Assembly: GCF_023065955.2 (NCBI RefSeq)
Contig: NW_026622985.1
Location: forward strand, 77,985,931-78,049,930
DNA from: Ursus arctos
Lineage: Eukaryota; Chordata; Mammalia; Carnivora; Ursidae
Length of the DNA: 64,000 nucleotides
Direction: 5' to 3'
Positions 11,351 through 23,644 of the stretch are shown piece after piece. The first letter of the stretch is position 1. Each line of letters starts with the position of its first letter. The translations under genes were made by a program, and so were the position numbers. The notes beneath the pieces were generated by a model. It did not search any database. It was not told the DNA's origin and saw only the letters and a program-made list of their open reading frames with translations.

Positions 11351-12130
11351 ACAGTATGCATTACTTCCTTTTAACTTACTGAGTCCTTGCAATATAGAGG
11401 CATATTTTTAAAGTAATTCTTATTGTAAAGTAAACATAGATTTCAGTTTCTAAACCTTATGAAGTGGTCAAAGTTGAAATGTGTACTCAAAAAAGTATTC
11501 ATCAGTGTCAATAGTCTTAAACCTGTAGGAATTCTGCAGTAATCAAATGCCAGTAACCCAGGGCAGCATGGTTCAGGTATTGTACTAAAAAGAGTCATAA
11601 AGTAGGTTGTAAATGATTTTATCAAGCCTTCAGTGCATTCCCATGAAAGTACACTATTGTCGTCTGTGACAGTCAACATGTGTGAAAGATGACAAGACAG
11701 GGCCTTGGAACCACTGAGCTACCTTACAGAGGTGTATTACTGGCAAGCCTTGTGGTAACCGAAGTTTACCCAGGCTGCGATCCACTAGAGTTCTTAGCTG
11801 GGCAATCTTTCTCTGGAAAAATGCCACACAATTCACCAGGCCTCCAGGGAGCTGGGAAATTACAAATAGACAGAGACTCAGGAGTGGGTGGATTTTTTTT
11901 CTTCAAAGCAGCAGCTCTTAGGATAAAAGGCAATCTTGAATCTTTAAAAAAGAAATCAAGAAATACAAGGTGTTTACTGATTTCTATAGCAAGTTCTATT
12001 TTTTTCTCTTCCTTTACTTCTTCTCTCTACATTCCAATGTTATATTTTTTAAAGCAAAATTCATGATTTTTACTTCTCCCTAATTTATAATGCCCCTAGA
12101 AAAGGAGCATCTTTGTTTATAATTATGAAC
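11351..12130. other. Unique sequence, nothing recognised
   Basis: A 125-codon plus frame at 11689-12066 runs into serine/phenylalanine-rich translation of a T-rich tract and has no motif. No repeats recognised. Confidence 0.45.
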
Positions 12131-12136
12131 ACACCC

Positions 12137-12228
12137 TTTCTTACTCTGTCTTCCCTCCCTGTCTCCTTCCCTACTTTCCTTCTTTCTTCCTTCCTTCTTT
12201 CCTTGTTTCCTTCCTTCCTTCCTTATTT
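12137..12228. repeat. (TTCC)n pyrimidine tract
   Basis: Imperfect TTCC/TTCT microsatellite of about 90 bases, of variable-length type. It ends at 'ccttccttatttaact'. Confidence 0.88.
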
Positions 12229-13962
12229 AACTCATCCGATCCTCAACTGTTATCTCTGAAATAAGCAAGTGGATATTAGAGCAGTCATCATTCTCATGAC
12301 AGAGTCTTTCCCTGACAGGTGTGCTATATGTGAATATAAAGAAAGGAAAGTTTGAGTTTTAATCAAAACTGTTGCTGTGCGATTATTTAAGAGATGACAT
12401 GGACAAAATAACTAAATGGCTGCTAAGATCCCCCACCATCTTTAAAACTCCAAGATTTCATTATTCTAATTATAAGGAAGAGACTGATAAAATATAAAAC
12501 CTTTAATGGTGGTAAAACAAATTAGGAAAAAACATATTATGGATATCTTATAAAAAACTGGATTTAACATAATAGAGTAATACTGCCTCAACCAAAGATA
12601 CTTCCTTATCATTTTTGCCTCATTTTTACAAATGAGGGGAAAGAATGCTTTCACAGGAAGGGGACGGACTTTTCATTGGCATCTCTAAGAAGAGTCTGAG
12701 GAAACTCAAAGCTTATGTACTGATGGCTTTTTGGTCAACTGCTTTGTGAGTGTCTGTTTTGCTGCCTTCCTTCACTCTCCCGTCTGGCAAACACAGGGAT
12801 TAAAGATCAGTGTGTCGGTCATTCTACTGTCATCACAACATAAAATATTTTCTGCTCTCCTGAGCTGCCATCTCATCAGCACTAACAGCTTGACCTTGCA
12901 CCCCAGTGGTAGAGAGGATACACCTGCTTTTAAAATGTGTGAACCAAATTTTATCTGCAGTGATTTTTCTCTTTATCCTTTGATCTGTCACGATTTCTTC
13001 ACAATGTCAAATGCCTCAGAGCTGGGCTTGAATGGTGATCAAACTCCAAGGCACACAATTTGGGGTCTGATCCTGAATCTACACAATCAAAAATCTTTTC
13101 AGTTCAGACTTAAACCCCGCACTTTGCCTGACAATAGTGAAGTGCAGCCTTTGCTAAAGCTCTGCTTTGTCCTTTAAGCTTTTAAAAAATGAACATAATG
13201 AGGCTATAAAGAAATGAAACAGGTTTCTTGTACCAAGCATACAAGAAATACATGCATTTAATGAAACATGTCCTTTTTGTGACCCGTTGAGAGTTTAAAC
13301 ACTTCCTCAGCGCTGTCGTCATTGCCCGGAACACTATTTTGGAATTCCTCCTTGACAATGACTTCAAACATAGTTTCCTGGATCTGTCAGAAAATCAACA
13401 TCACCAGTTTTTCACAGGACATGCAACTGGCCTAATGTATTTTCTTCCTCCCATTCCCTTTTTCTGTCTCTCTCTACTTAGACTTGCCCTCTCATGCACT
13501 CCTCGGCCTGTTGATTCACTTTCACTTAATGAACATTCATTTAAAGATAAGCTCTGTGAGCAGGGCTTCCCTACACCTGTGTTCAATTGCACTGTCAAGT
13601 GTTTTGCTTTCTACCTCTAGCCTGTTGTCCAATTTCTGAAGGGAAAATACTGGCAATGGAGCCTCTTTTCTTTTCTAGGTCAATCCTCACCTCGTTTTGT
13701 GTATTGTACTGTTTTGATTTTTTTTTTTTTTTTTTCCGTTTGCTTCTCTCTGAGAAATGGGCCAGGCCCAAACCTCTATAATCCTGGATGTGAGAGATTG
13801 AGTGTACCAATGGATACCTGAGGAGAAGAGCATTACGAGACGGCTGATACGCGTGTATCTGACTATGTCACGCCCCTGACTGGGTATCATGAATCATCAG
13901 AAGACACTGGATCATCAAATCTGGATTCAAACTACATTTCTTTAACTTTGCGCCTGAGTGCC
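12229..13962. other. Unique sequence, nothing recognised
   Basis: About 1.7 kb without a recognisable repeat except a T run at 13719-13736. The 148-codon frame at 12731-13177 is leucine, serine and phenylalanine rich, shows no domain and has no splice or Kozak context that I would trust. Confidence 0.45.
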
Positions 13963-13964
13963 AT

Positions 13965-13999
<35 letters not shown>

Positions 14000-14003
14000 T
14001 TTT
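13963..14003. repeat. (TTTA)n microsatellite
   Basis: Uninterrupted ATTT/TTTA tetranucleotide run of 41 bases, about ten units. Pure tetranucleotides of this length are usually polymorphic. Confidence 0.95.
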
Positions 14004-14284
14004 CCAACTGGACGTCTCCCTGAATGGCCCATGAGGAATTCAACTCAACATATCCAAAACAAAACAGACTTTATCTCTATAGTGCTGCTTTTCCTCCTAT
14101 ATTTATTTTAATTTTAACACTTACTTTCCTTTTACTTAAAAGGAAAAAAGAAAGCTATTCTAGACCCTGTTTTGTTTCTCCTTCTCTAGCCAAGCATTAC
14201 CAACTGCTGGAGAATCTATGTCCTACCTAGTTCTTGAATGTGCGTAGGCTCTGTCTCCGCTGACATTTTCCTCATCAGTCAGTG

Positions 14285-14690
14285 GATGTTTGTTGTAGCA
14301 TTTTAGATTTCCCTACTTCCAGTCTTATCCCTCTTCAATCAACCCTCCATGGGGCTATAAGGATGATCTTTCTAAAAGACAAACTATTCATGTCACTCTA
14401 TAGCCTAAAAGTTGTTGTTGCTTTTCATGGCCTTCAAGATAATTTTCACACTCTTGCCATTGCTGATATTTAGCTTATCCAATCCTTTTCTCACTAAGTC
14501 AGCCAAGCTCAACCAAGAATGAATCCATAACAATATCTTCTCTCTTCTTGTCCTCAGTTTTCAGGGGTCTTCAGTGTATTACAATAAATTGTATTCATGT
14601 CTATCACAGTATTACCACTCCATAAATTGTTCTCTTGGAGAGAATTTACAATCTTTAATGACTGAGTTATCATTCAAGTGCTTTTGGTAT
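14285..14690 (+). repeat. L2 LINE fragment (3' part)
   Basis: The pattern 'gctataaggatgatctttct', 'catgtcactctatagcct' and 'ggccttcaagataat' follows the L2 sequence around agtgatcctttt, catgtcactcccctgct and ggcctacaaggccc near the ORF2 end. Strongly diverged. Confidence 0.65.
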
Positions 14691-14696
14691 AGCACT

Positions 14697-15196
14697 TGTG
14701 GTAGGCTGAATAATGGTCCCCTCTCAAAGATGTCCATGTCCTAATTCCCAGAAACTATGAATATATCACATATCAAAGAGCAATTAAAGTAGCAAATGGA
14801 ATTAAGAGTGCTAATCAGCTGACCTTAAAATAGAGACATTATCTTGGATTATCCAGGTGGGCTCAGTGTAATTACAGGGTATTTAAAATAGGGAGGGGGT
14901 GCAGAAGTGGAGGTCAGAGTGATTCAGTGTGAAAGGGACTCCATTGTTGCTGGCTTTGAAGATGGAGGAAGAGGGTCTTGAGCCAAGGAATGTGCGTTGC
15001 CTCCAAGAGCCATAAAAGACAAGATAACAGAATTTCTCTTACAGCCTCCAGGAAGTAAGGCAGCTCTATCAACAGCTTGATTTTAGCCCAGTGAGACTCA
15101 TTTTGGACTTCAGACCTCAGGAACTGTAAGATAATAAATCTGTGTTGTTTTAATCACTAAGTTCGTGGTAATTTGTTACAGCATCCATAAACAACA
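14697..15196 (+). repeat. MaLR-type LTR (MLT1-like), solitary
   Basis: About 500 bases opening tgtggtaggctgaataatgg and closing near 'ggtaatttgttacagcatcc', which are the ends of a common mammalian ERVL-MaLR LTR. It contains an internal AATAAA (15133-15138) in the expected place near the 3' end, followed by 'tgtgttgttttaatcactaa'. No internal retroviral sequence is next to it, so it is a solo LTR remnant. I could not confirm a 5-bp target-site duplication. Confidence 0.8.
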
Positions 15197-17409
15197 TGTA
15201 TATATCACTCATTCAACTACCCACTGGTTCAGAAAATAATATATATTACTAATACTAACTCCTAATGAATAAATATTAATATACTCTAAAAGTAAATGCC
15301 ACTACTACACATTTTTTATATGAATAACATTTCCTTCATCTCGTGTTTGTTCATTTTGTAAACTTGAGGTTTGCATAAGGCATAAGATATCAGAGATAAG
15401 ATATATGGATCTAAGATTCAAGAGTAGAAATGCTTAAAATACATTTCTCAATGATTTTTTAAAGTTTTAGTGGTCAGCCATACTGCGTGGACAAGAAATG
15501 AAGACAGAGAAACACAAAGAAAAGATAAATGGCGGCAGGAAAATAGATCATAAGTTATCTGCCCACTTACAATTCCTAAGAAGTAAATCCATTATCGACT
15601 GGAAGCCTACCCAAGACCAGATTGAACCAAAGTTACCTTTGCTGGTTGGTTCTAGAAGAAACAGTTACAATTAATCCAGGCTATTTTCTGATACTAAATC
15701 ATCTTATGAAGCCCAGTCCAATCCCTCTGAATTAATCAAGCTAGGCTAGACTGAAGAAAAAAATAAACCTTGAAATTTTGTTGTCTTAAAAAACAACAAC
15801 AATTTTTCCTCATGTAATAGTTTACGGCTAGTGTTTAGGGCAATGGGGCAGCTCTCACAGTCATCCGGGGATCCAGAATGATGATTCTTTGCTTTCTTCT
15901 ATAGGGGGTTCCAAGGTCATCCTGGTGTTCCATTGATGAGTGAGCCAGAAAGAGAAAAAGCATGAAGTGCGTGGGAGAAGTCTGTATGCGGGGCTTCTAG
16001 CGGCATGTACCCACTCCCACGAAAGGGAAACTGAGGCATGGGCACCCTTAGGTACAAGAGAGGCTGGAAAATAGTCTCACCTGTGCCCATGAAGGAAGAA
16101 CAAGCTAGTGGACAGCTAACGGTCCCTGACACAACCTTATTGCATGAAAGAACAGATTAAGGACAGGGACTGGTGGGGAAGATGAGGGTCTAAAGAAATT
16201 AAATGATGGAGGAATTTCTGAAATTATTTTCAAGAAGAATGAGGTATGACTAAACATCTCTGACATCTCTCTGAAGATCCCTAGAGCATTTAGGGGCTGA
16301 ACTTCCCCGTTTCCAGCAAAGGGCTCTAACAATCCACATGTGCGAAGAGTCAGGTCTCCTTTTCACAAGAATACTTCCCCTGGATGTAGTAACTGAAATC
16401 GGGATGATGATACATGGATGAGTAACACTGGGTCAGGCTGCCCATCTTACAGGCCCTCCTTAGAGAGCATTGCACTCTTATTAAAAAAACAAAAACAAAA
16501 CCGACTCCCTTGTTTTCTCTGAAAGAGGTAGAAATTGAAAGACTGTAAGAGCGCTCCTTTCCCTGCTCCTGTGTCTAAGGCTGCAGACGGTTGCACGGAA
16601 ACGATCTAACAACACGGCGGATGGCAGTCGAGTACGGTGTGAAGAGGTAGAGGAACGATCTTCTTCACAATGATGCCTCCTTCATGAAGCCCCCTATGTC
16701 TCTCCATTTCACTTATTTCTTCAAATTCCATCAACTAGCAAGTCCCTTTTGCTGTGACCTGTTGGCTTCAATTGAAAAGTTACTCCAGATCTGGCCAACA
16801 GCCAGCAGCATAGGCGAGAGCTGGGAATTGGGAGCTCCCAAACTTACGTGGATTAAAGAATGAGTAACGCAGGCATCAAGGAGCCCCATGGCTACTAGAA
16901 ATCAGAATGCCATGGAATCAGAACACAGGCCCAGGAATTTGTAGTTCTTAATGCTCAAAGGTAAACTGAACGAGCTTCACTTTAGACAAGCGGATAACAA
17001 CAGATCAAGGGAATCCGTGTTCTATCAACAGCCAAACTGTGCAGCCTTGATTTACAGGGGTGGGCAAGTGACAGTGCAGTTACCCTGAAAACAGCAATCT
17101 GCAGAGGCACTTGAAACACGTCTGAATGAGAAATAAGAACATGGATGTCAGCGGGATTTTACAACTGGGAGTGTAAGAGAATTTTACAATTAGCTGTATC
17201 TTGGAGCAAATCATCTCATCAAATTGCTTTTTCTCCTAGGATCAACCTAAGTTCAGCCACCCTGGGCCGTAGGAAAAGGGTTAGAACGCTGAAGAAATCA
17301 GAGTCAGGGTAAAAAACACAAGTGATCGGAAATGGTGATAAGGAAAAAAACCAAGAACTGTTAATTTTACTAAAAGAAAGGCCTATAGATAAGACGCTAC
17401 CCCTGGCCT
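15197..17409. other. Unique sequence, nothing recognised
   Basis: About 2.2 kb with no recognised repeat or gene. Short antisense frames at 15917-16332 have no motif. Confidence 0.45.
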
Positions 17410-17425
17410 CCAGGGAGTCACATTT

Positions 17426-17625
17426 TTTTTACACAGTTTTTATTTATTTATTTGACAGAGAGAGAGCATGTATACAGAAGCAGTGGGGGGGAGGGGGCAG
17501 AGGGAAAGAGAGAAGCAGGCTCTCCACTGAGCAGGGAGCCCAATGTGGGACATGATCCCAGGATCCTGGGATCGTGACCTGAGCTGAAGGCAGATGTTTA
17601 ACCGACTGAGCCACCCAGGCATCCC
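17426..17625 (-). mobile_element. SINEC, antisense, near full length
   Basis: On the minus strand it starts gggatgcctgggtggctcag and keeps the A-box region (gtggctcagtcggttaaaca), the 'gatcctgggatcatg' part, the CT-rich body and the AAATAAATAAATAAAA tail. Imperfect direct repeats ccaggg(a)gtcacattt at 17410-17425 and ccaggaattcacattt at 17625-17640 look like the target-site duplication with a few mutations. It is therefore older than the copies at 7630, 55211 and 62939. Confidence 0.92.
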
Positions 17626-17640
17626 CAGGAATTCACATTT

Positions 17641-19235
17641 ACATGAAGGGAATACATGCTTAAACAGGTGTCCATGTGAGGTGATTAAGTAAATACGTTC
17701 TATATCCCTCATTCACTAGAGACCTACTCTCAGGGGTTAGAGGATAGGAACCAACTCAGCCACAAGAGTGAGTTCTCTTTAAGGAGACATATCAGACTAG
17801 CTTATTGTTTACCACACTATATCTCTCTTCCCCCTGGGCCTGCAGCTGCATTGCCCGGCACCCCTCCCAACTGTGCACAGCCGTAACTGAGGTCTGCCCA
17901 ATGAACTGTGAGCCGAAGTGCTGCATGACCCTTCCAGGCCCACCCCTGAAAGACATCCTGCTGGCTCTCCTATGCACTCTCTCATTCCTTAGTGACTAGC
18001 CAGGTGCCAAGACCCAGTAGCGCACGGTGAGGCTCTAGGGGATGGCGAAGCCACTGTGTGCAAAGGCATCTGAGCCCCGGAATGGCTGACTACATGGAGC
18101 CAAGGGCCCTGCCTTAGCCTCACTAACCTGCAGTGAACTGAGATATTTATGAAGAAATCATCCTTTATCATGTTAATCCACTGAGCTGCTCTGGCAATGC
18201 TTGTTACAATTGTCTATCCTGACAAACAGGGGTATCTTAGGGATGTCTCATGATGATCCATTTATGTTGCTTCTTTTATGGGGGTGAATGTGTATAACTT
18301 AAAGACATATTTGCTCAAAGCACATCTTAAAATACGTGCCTGAAAAGGAGAAGCTGGAAATACCCACATATGTGTAATAAGCTTCTATTTTAGAAAAAAT
18401 AAATGACTTAGGTTTGATTGTTTTAATATAAGTCTCCTGTAATAGTCTTCAAAACTGATTTTAAGAAGCACTTTAAAAAGAAATGAAAAATCACTGGCAG
18501 CTTATAATGGGGCTTGGGGAAGAGGAGGAAGCAAAATAAAAAGATATCCAAAGTTACTTAAATTGATGCACATTCTTACATGTAGCTAGAAACGGATAGT
18601 ACCTCATGTCAGCCTTTATAGTCTGTGGGTCCTCTCAGATGAGGTAACATGCTGTGAAAAAGAATTGCAAAGGAAATGACAAGAGCAGATGTTTGCTCAA
18701 GACAACTGGATATTTTCTGAAAGCATCAAAGCACACAGTCTACAAGCTATCGCCAGCCAGGCGGATGGTAGCTCGTCACAAACCTCTAGATTTGCATCTT
18801 GAACAAAGTTGGTCTCTTCAAGAGTAATCTCATTATACTCCATAATAAAAGAAAGTTACCTGCTTTCTGTGCCACCTTTAACTTAGATCGTAAATTACCC
18901 CATGCATGAAAACGTACGGTGCATGCCCATCTCAACCCGTGGCTACTTCCTTTACAAAGCACACATGCAACAGTCAGGCCCCTGATTGTGACGCTCAGGA
19001 CCCAAAACTAGCAGCAGAAAGCCCTGTCACTCCCTTCTAAGGTTCACCCCATCCCTGTTAAAGGTCCACCATCCCTATGTTGCTTAGGAGTAGGGGGAAT
19101 ACAGAAAAATTCAATGTGGTTCAGTCCTCGTCTAATGCACTGAGTGCAGCAGAAGATCCACGAGCTTCTGAATAGAGACAGGGGATGACCCCGAAGTCCG
19201 GAATATACACTGAGGAGGCAGACTCATCCAGTTAC
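17641..19235. other. Unique sequence, nothing recognised
   Basis: About 1.6 kb, moderately GC-rich near 17820-18120, without recognised repeats. Complementary short frames at 17792-17999 are shadows of each other with no domain. Confidence 0.45.
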
Positions 19236-19239
19236 CATG

Positions 19240-19412
19240 CCGGACATTTAAATGTGCCTCTCTGTGCCTCAGTTTCTTCAAATTATAAATAGAAATACTT
19301 CCTCATTGCCTGTTTATGAGGAGTAATACAATTAACACATGTTAAGCACTTTTGAAAGACCATCTGACACAAAGTAAACTCTGTGCCACCTGCTATCATC
19401 ATCATCATCATT
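19240..19412 (+). repeat. MIR SINE, 3' half
   Basis: 'ctctctgtgcctcagtttct' is the MIR core-tail motif almost unchanged, followed by 'aattataaatagaaatactt' and the 3' end 'cacatgttaagcactttt'. It closes with a short (atc)n run at about 19395-19410. Confidence 0.75.
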
Positions 19413-20572
19413 GGATCAAGTCAGGAAATAAAAAAGTAGGAGATAACCCAGTCCCTGATTTTAGTGGCAAATATAGATTCCTTGCTCTGTGGTTCTTTGA
19501 GGGTAGGTGGACCCTCCCTTCAGTGGCACACCTGCTAGACTGGACAGGATACTCGGAGTCAACAGTTCTTTGGTACCCCAATGTGGATCCAGACTCCAAA
19601 GGGCGTGTTGCATTTCTATGCCTGTGCAGATGAGCACTTCCCTCCTCTGCCAATACTCCCAAGCTGTAGGGCTCTCCCCAGACTGGGTGATCCCTGAACC
19701 AGCTCTTAACCTCACTTACTCCCCCTTCTGGCCCAGAACCATGGGCTCCGGTCCTATTGTTCCATTGCTATAGCCTTCCTGGGACTTCTTTTCAGGAATT
19801 CATTGCCCTTCCCTGCCTCTGGGCCTGAGTCCACTCTCTTCCAGAACACACTAGAAGAGTTGGAAAGTATCTGCTCCTACCTCCCAGAAAAAAATCCCCA
19901 GGTTTTTATGAAAATTGATATATCACACAGCAGAGCTCTACAAAAATGAAGTAAGTTCAAAACAAAACAAAACTGTTAGTATAAGCCAGGTCAACCTCCC
20001 ATTCCGAAGAAAATTCTGATGAAATCAAGACTGGCTACCCAAGATTTGCTCCAAGAGGGTTAGAAATAATTTGATTCTGGTATGCATGAGTAATGGGTCA
20101 TTGCTCATAAAAAATACCGTTAAGCATTTAAAAATATAAATTTATATATTCTCTATGTATCATTTTCCTCTTTAACAAAATAAGATTTCCTCAAAGTGTA
20201 TTTAATTAGTTATGTTCCAATTACTGGGTAATATAAAATCTTTAAAACATTATTTAAATACATATACAATTAGTAAACATACACACATATTTTAATATAT
20301 TTAATATCTTATTTAATAATATAACTATATAAGTACATACATACTTATACATAATTACTGAATCACAAAAGTCAAATAACTTTAGCTAGTACCTAAATGT
20401 ATTCAAGTAAAATATTTTAATATTAAATATATTATAATACATATACATATTCACATATTAATGAATATCAATATATAAGTTCAATAAGACAGTCTTTAAA
20501 ATATTCCATAAACTTCCGTGGGTTTGGGTATGAGGTATATGACTACATTGAGAACATACTTAAAAAAAACCT
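19413..20572. other. Unique sequence, then AT-rich tract
   Basis: No gene recognised. Frames at 19352-19773 on both strands overlap one another in a moderately GC-rich patch and carry no motif. From 20110 to 20510 the sequence is very AT-rich (tatatttaatatattt and similar), low complexity. Confidence 0.5.
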
Positions 20573-20689
20573 GGGGCACCTGGCTGGCTCAGTCAATAGA
20601 GTGTGCAACTCCTAATCTCAGGGTCATGGGTTCGAACCCCACATTGGGCCCGGAGCCTACTTAAAAAACAAAAGCAAAAATAAAACAAC
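20573..20689 (+). mobile_element. Short SINEC without CT-rich body
   Basis: It begins ggggcacctggctggctcag and keeps the tRNA-like head and a short A-rich tail, but lacks the CT-rich body and (aaat)n tail of the long copies. The head keeps an A-box-like stretch (tggctcagtcaatagagt) and an exact B box. At about 117 bases it is a short subfamily rather than a broken long copy, because the A-rich tail directly follows 'cggagcctactt'. Confidence 0.85.
20629..20639 (+). promoter_or_regulatory. RNA polymerase III B box in SINEC
   Basis: GGTTCGAACCC matches the tRNA-type internal B box (GGTTCGANNCC) exactly. With the A-box-like sequence about 35 bases upstream it is an intact-looking type 2 Pol III promoter. 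Whether it is active cannot be seen. Confidence 0.7.
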
Positions 20690-22078
20690 TGCAACCACCG
20701 ATATTCATAATTAACATATGCAAGCTATACAAATACAGAAACAATAACTGATTTGGAATTTTATTGCCTCAGAATAATAGAGGTTTTTAAATAGAGTTTT
20801 TGAATCTAAAGCAATTTAAATGAGAAATCTAGCTTTATTGAATTGGTACAGTGAGTTAAAAAAAACTCAATGAGATAAATTGCCATCTAGGTAGATGTCT
20901 CTGATACAGGCTTCTCCAATCTCCCACTAAAAAGCTATGAACACTAAAAAAGTAAAAAAGAGAAAAACAAGTAATATCAGCTAAAAAAAGTACTAGCAGC
21001 AAGCCTAAGTCCAGGATCTGGAGAGAATTTTTAAATGGCTTATGGTGGATTTAAAACAATACCTGGTGGAGTTCCTACAAAGCCCCCCCCCCCAAAAATA
21101 AAATAGCCCCCCAAAAACCCTCCTACTCAACTGAAATGCGGTCAACAAAACTGTAGGTCCTCTCTCTGCCATTTGCCTTCTTAGACCCCATATCTGCCAC
21201 CCAGTACCTTGAAGACATGACAGATTTTTGACAACCTAAAAACTGAGCAGCTGGGCATGGAGGCCAGCTGTGGGGTGTGGAGCAAGCAGTGTCTCGCTAA
21301 TATTCTTTTATGTATACTTGAGTACAATCTCATCTAAGATGACAGTGCTTGCAGTCTGATGTGATTTACGAATTCAAAAACAAAGGGGCAGAGTTACCTC
21401 TAGCACATTAGGAAATGCACAAACCCCTGCAGACACACAGGGAAGTGGGCTGTGCACATGAACATCAATTCATTTTCAGAAATGCCGGGAAGAAAAGAAC
21501 TGTTGAGACAGTGTCCCTGCACAGCCGTTGCCTTTTGAGGCAGCAAGAAGAATCTCTGTGGGCAACCACTGCCCTGCACAGCCCCACCCCTGGGGCTCCC
21601 CTTCACAGATCCAGTGCCCTGCCGTAAAACTCCTGTCCGCGCCCTTACTGACAGCACTGCTCGGGATGCTGTCTGTGCATAACCACTAATTTCCCTTTAC
21701 TTCCTGAAGAAATACGGCCCCCGGCTGCTGGCTCACAGCGGGAGCAGAAGAAGAGATCCTACTGTAGAGCAGTCATGGTGCAGAAATGCAAAGCCTCCGA
21801 GATGCGAGCTCTGTGCACTCCCCTGTGGTCTGCGCAGTCCGTGAAAGACCAAAAGGAGTAGGGAGAGAATCACAGAGAAGCAACACACCCACACTGGCTC
21901 TGGAGAGGCTGTCCCTGCTACACAAATGCACAAACAAAATAAAAACACGTATTGCCTCTGGAAAACGCTTCAAAACAAGGAAAAAGACCTTGATTCTGAA
22001 ATGTCGTAGGAAGAGAAGACCTTTGAAAACATTTCAGCAGCAGCACTAGATGAACGTCTTAGAAAACAGGAGACAAGA
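20690..22078. other. Unique sequence, nothing recognised
   Basis: About 1.4 kb. It includes a C run near 21084-21094 and a mildly GC-rich part at 21400-21930, where overlapping opposite-strand frames up to 87 codons occur. None shows a domain. Confidence 0.45.
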
Positions 22079-22781
22079 GCCTCTTACACTGTTGGTGGGA
22101 ATGCAAGTTGGTACAGACACTTTGGAAAACAGTGTGGACGTTCCTTAAAAAGTTAAAAATAGAGCTACCCTATGATCCAGCAATTGCACTACTGGGTATT
22201 TACCCCAAAGATATAGACGTAGTGAAGAGAAGGGCCATATGCACCCCAATGTTCATAGCAGCATTGTCCACAATAGCTAAATTGTAGAAGGAGCCAAGAT
22301 GCCCTTCAACAGACGACTGGATTAAGAAGATGTGGTCCATATATACAATGGAATATTAGCCATCAGAAAGAACGATTACCCAACATTTGCAGCAACATGG
22401 ACAGGACTGGAAGAGATTATGCTAAGTGAAATAAGTCAAGCAGAGAAAGACAATTATCATATGGTTTCACTCATTTATGGAACATGAGAAATAGCAGGAA
22501 GATTGGTAGGAGAAGGAAGGGAAGAATGAAGGGGGTAAAGAGAAAGGGGAATGAACCATGAGAGACTATGGACTCTGGGAAACAAACTGAGGGCTTCAGA
22601 GGGGAGGGGGGTGGGGGACTGGGATAGGCCGGTGATGGGTATTAAGGAGGGCACGTATTGCATGGTGCACTGGCTGTTATACGCAAATAATGAATCATGG
22701 AACATTACATCAAAAACTAAGGATACACTGTATGGTGACTAAGATAACATAATAAAAAATTATTATTAAAAAAAAAAAAAA
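22079..22781 (+). mobile_element. LINE-1 3' end, 5'-truncated, with A tail
   Basis: It starts inside ORF2 at 'cttacactgttggtgggaat', runs through 'tgatccagcaattgcactac', 'aagatgtggtccatatatac' and 'aatggaatattagccatc', reaches the ORF2 end, then a G-rich 3' UTR, and finishes with aacataataaaaaatt and an A run. The 3' UTR type (gcactggctgttatacgcaa, aatcatggaacattacatca) is the one I associate with carnivore L1. It is better preserved than the other L1s here, but ORF2 has stops (for example within the region replacing the usual tryptophan after 'gctaaattg'). No clear target-site duplication was found. Confidence 0.93.
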
Positions 22782-23120
22782 GAACAGCATTAATGATGTG
22801 AGAGCCTAAAACATAGGAAGTCTTACACAGGCTGCTGGGCCCTGTAAGATAAGTCCCCTGGCTACTTGTCACTCTTCCCAGTACCCGCCCCCCCCCCCCC
22901 CACCCCCGGCGCCCTACCACCCGGCTCTCCTTGCTGCATCGGAACCATGCAAACCAAAGGTTATTTCCTGAGGTGATCCTGAGGTCCTGAGGTTCGTATC
23001 CTGCTTCACTCGGGTCCCCGGACACAGGTGCCCTCTTCAGAAAGGCTTTTCCTGTTCCACAGCAGCTTCCTTCACTCTCTAGTGCCCTCCCCTGCTTTAA
23101 AGGAGGCAGATTGTTCACAG
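22782..23120. other. Unique sequence with poly(C) run
   Basis: It contains a C tract at 22884-22907 interrupted by single G and A. A 164-codon antisense frame (22717-23211) spans this run and the L1 A tail, so it is a chance frame. Nothing else recognised. Confidence 0.55.
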
Positions 23121-23124
23121 CACT

Positions 23125-23250
23125 GGAGCCCAAGGTCAGTCTCTCAGAGTGATTGAAGGCCTGAGTTCCCACCCTGGATCTACCACTTCCTGGCTGTGTG
23201 AGTTTAAGCAAGTTACTTACTCTCTCTTTGCTTTATTTTACTCATTTAGT
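23125..23250 (+). repeat. MIR SINE, 5' and core part
   Basis: 'ccctggatctaccacttcct', 'ggctgtgtgagtttaagcaa' and 'gttacttactctctctttgc' are the MIR core in order. The matching 3' tail lies about 210 bases further on (23460-23550). Confidence 0.8.
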
Positions 23251-23459
23251 ACTGAATGTAACTGACGTTATTTGCAACTGGACCGAGCCCCAGTAGCCCA
23301 TAGCCTCCACACCCCGTAATGGCTTTCTTCTCTCCTTCCTTCCCCGTCTCAGTTCTTCACTCCTTTGCCAGTCCTCCCTGAGATCCCTTCCCACTTAAGC
23401 TATTTGCAGGCAAATGCTACTGTCAGGGTTTGCCTCTGACGACCTTTGAAACCTACATT

Positions 23460-23550
23460 ATAGGGTAATTGGGTAGATTCAATGAGTTGATACAAGCAAG
23501 TACTTAAAACAGTACCTGGAACAGACCAAGCATTCACCAAGTATTAATTT
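23460..23550 (+). repeat. MIR SINE, 3' part
   Basis: 'ttcaatgagttgatacaagc', 'aagtacttaaaacagtacct' and 'ggaacagaccaagcattcac' follow the MIR tail. It may belong to the same copy as 23125-23250, separated by about 200 bases of unrelated sequence. Another similar 3' end ('cagtgcctagaacaatgtct') follows at 23570-23640. Confidence 0.65.
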
Positions 23551-23644
23551 TATTAATTCATTGTTATATTTCAGTGCCTAGAACAATGTCTGGTAAAAGG
23601 TACCTGCTTAATGAACACTTTGTGGATGAATAAAAAGAGGATAA

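Noticed and set aside
12731..13177. 148-codon plus-strand open frame
   Set aside because: No motif, no repeat origin visible and no supporting gene signals. Chance remains the simplest reading, though I could not exclude an exon.
14697..15196. Complete endogenous retrovirus
   Set aside because: Only one LTR-like unit is present. No internal gag, pol or env-like sequence or second LTR lies within several kilobases.
20573..20689. Genuine tRNA gene
   Set aside because: It has A- and B-box-like sequences but no cloverleaf with acceptor pairing, and the SINEC start and A-rich tail are clear.
22717..23211. 164-codon minus-strand open frame
   Set aside because: It spans a poly(C) run, an L1 A tail (poly-Phe/Asn) and MIR sequence, so it joins unrelated units.
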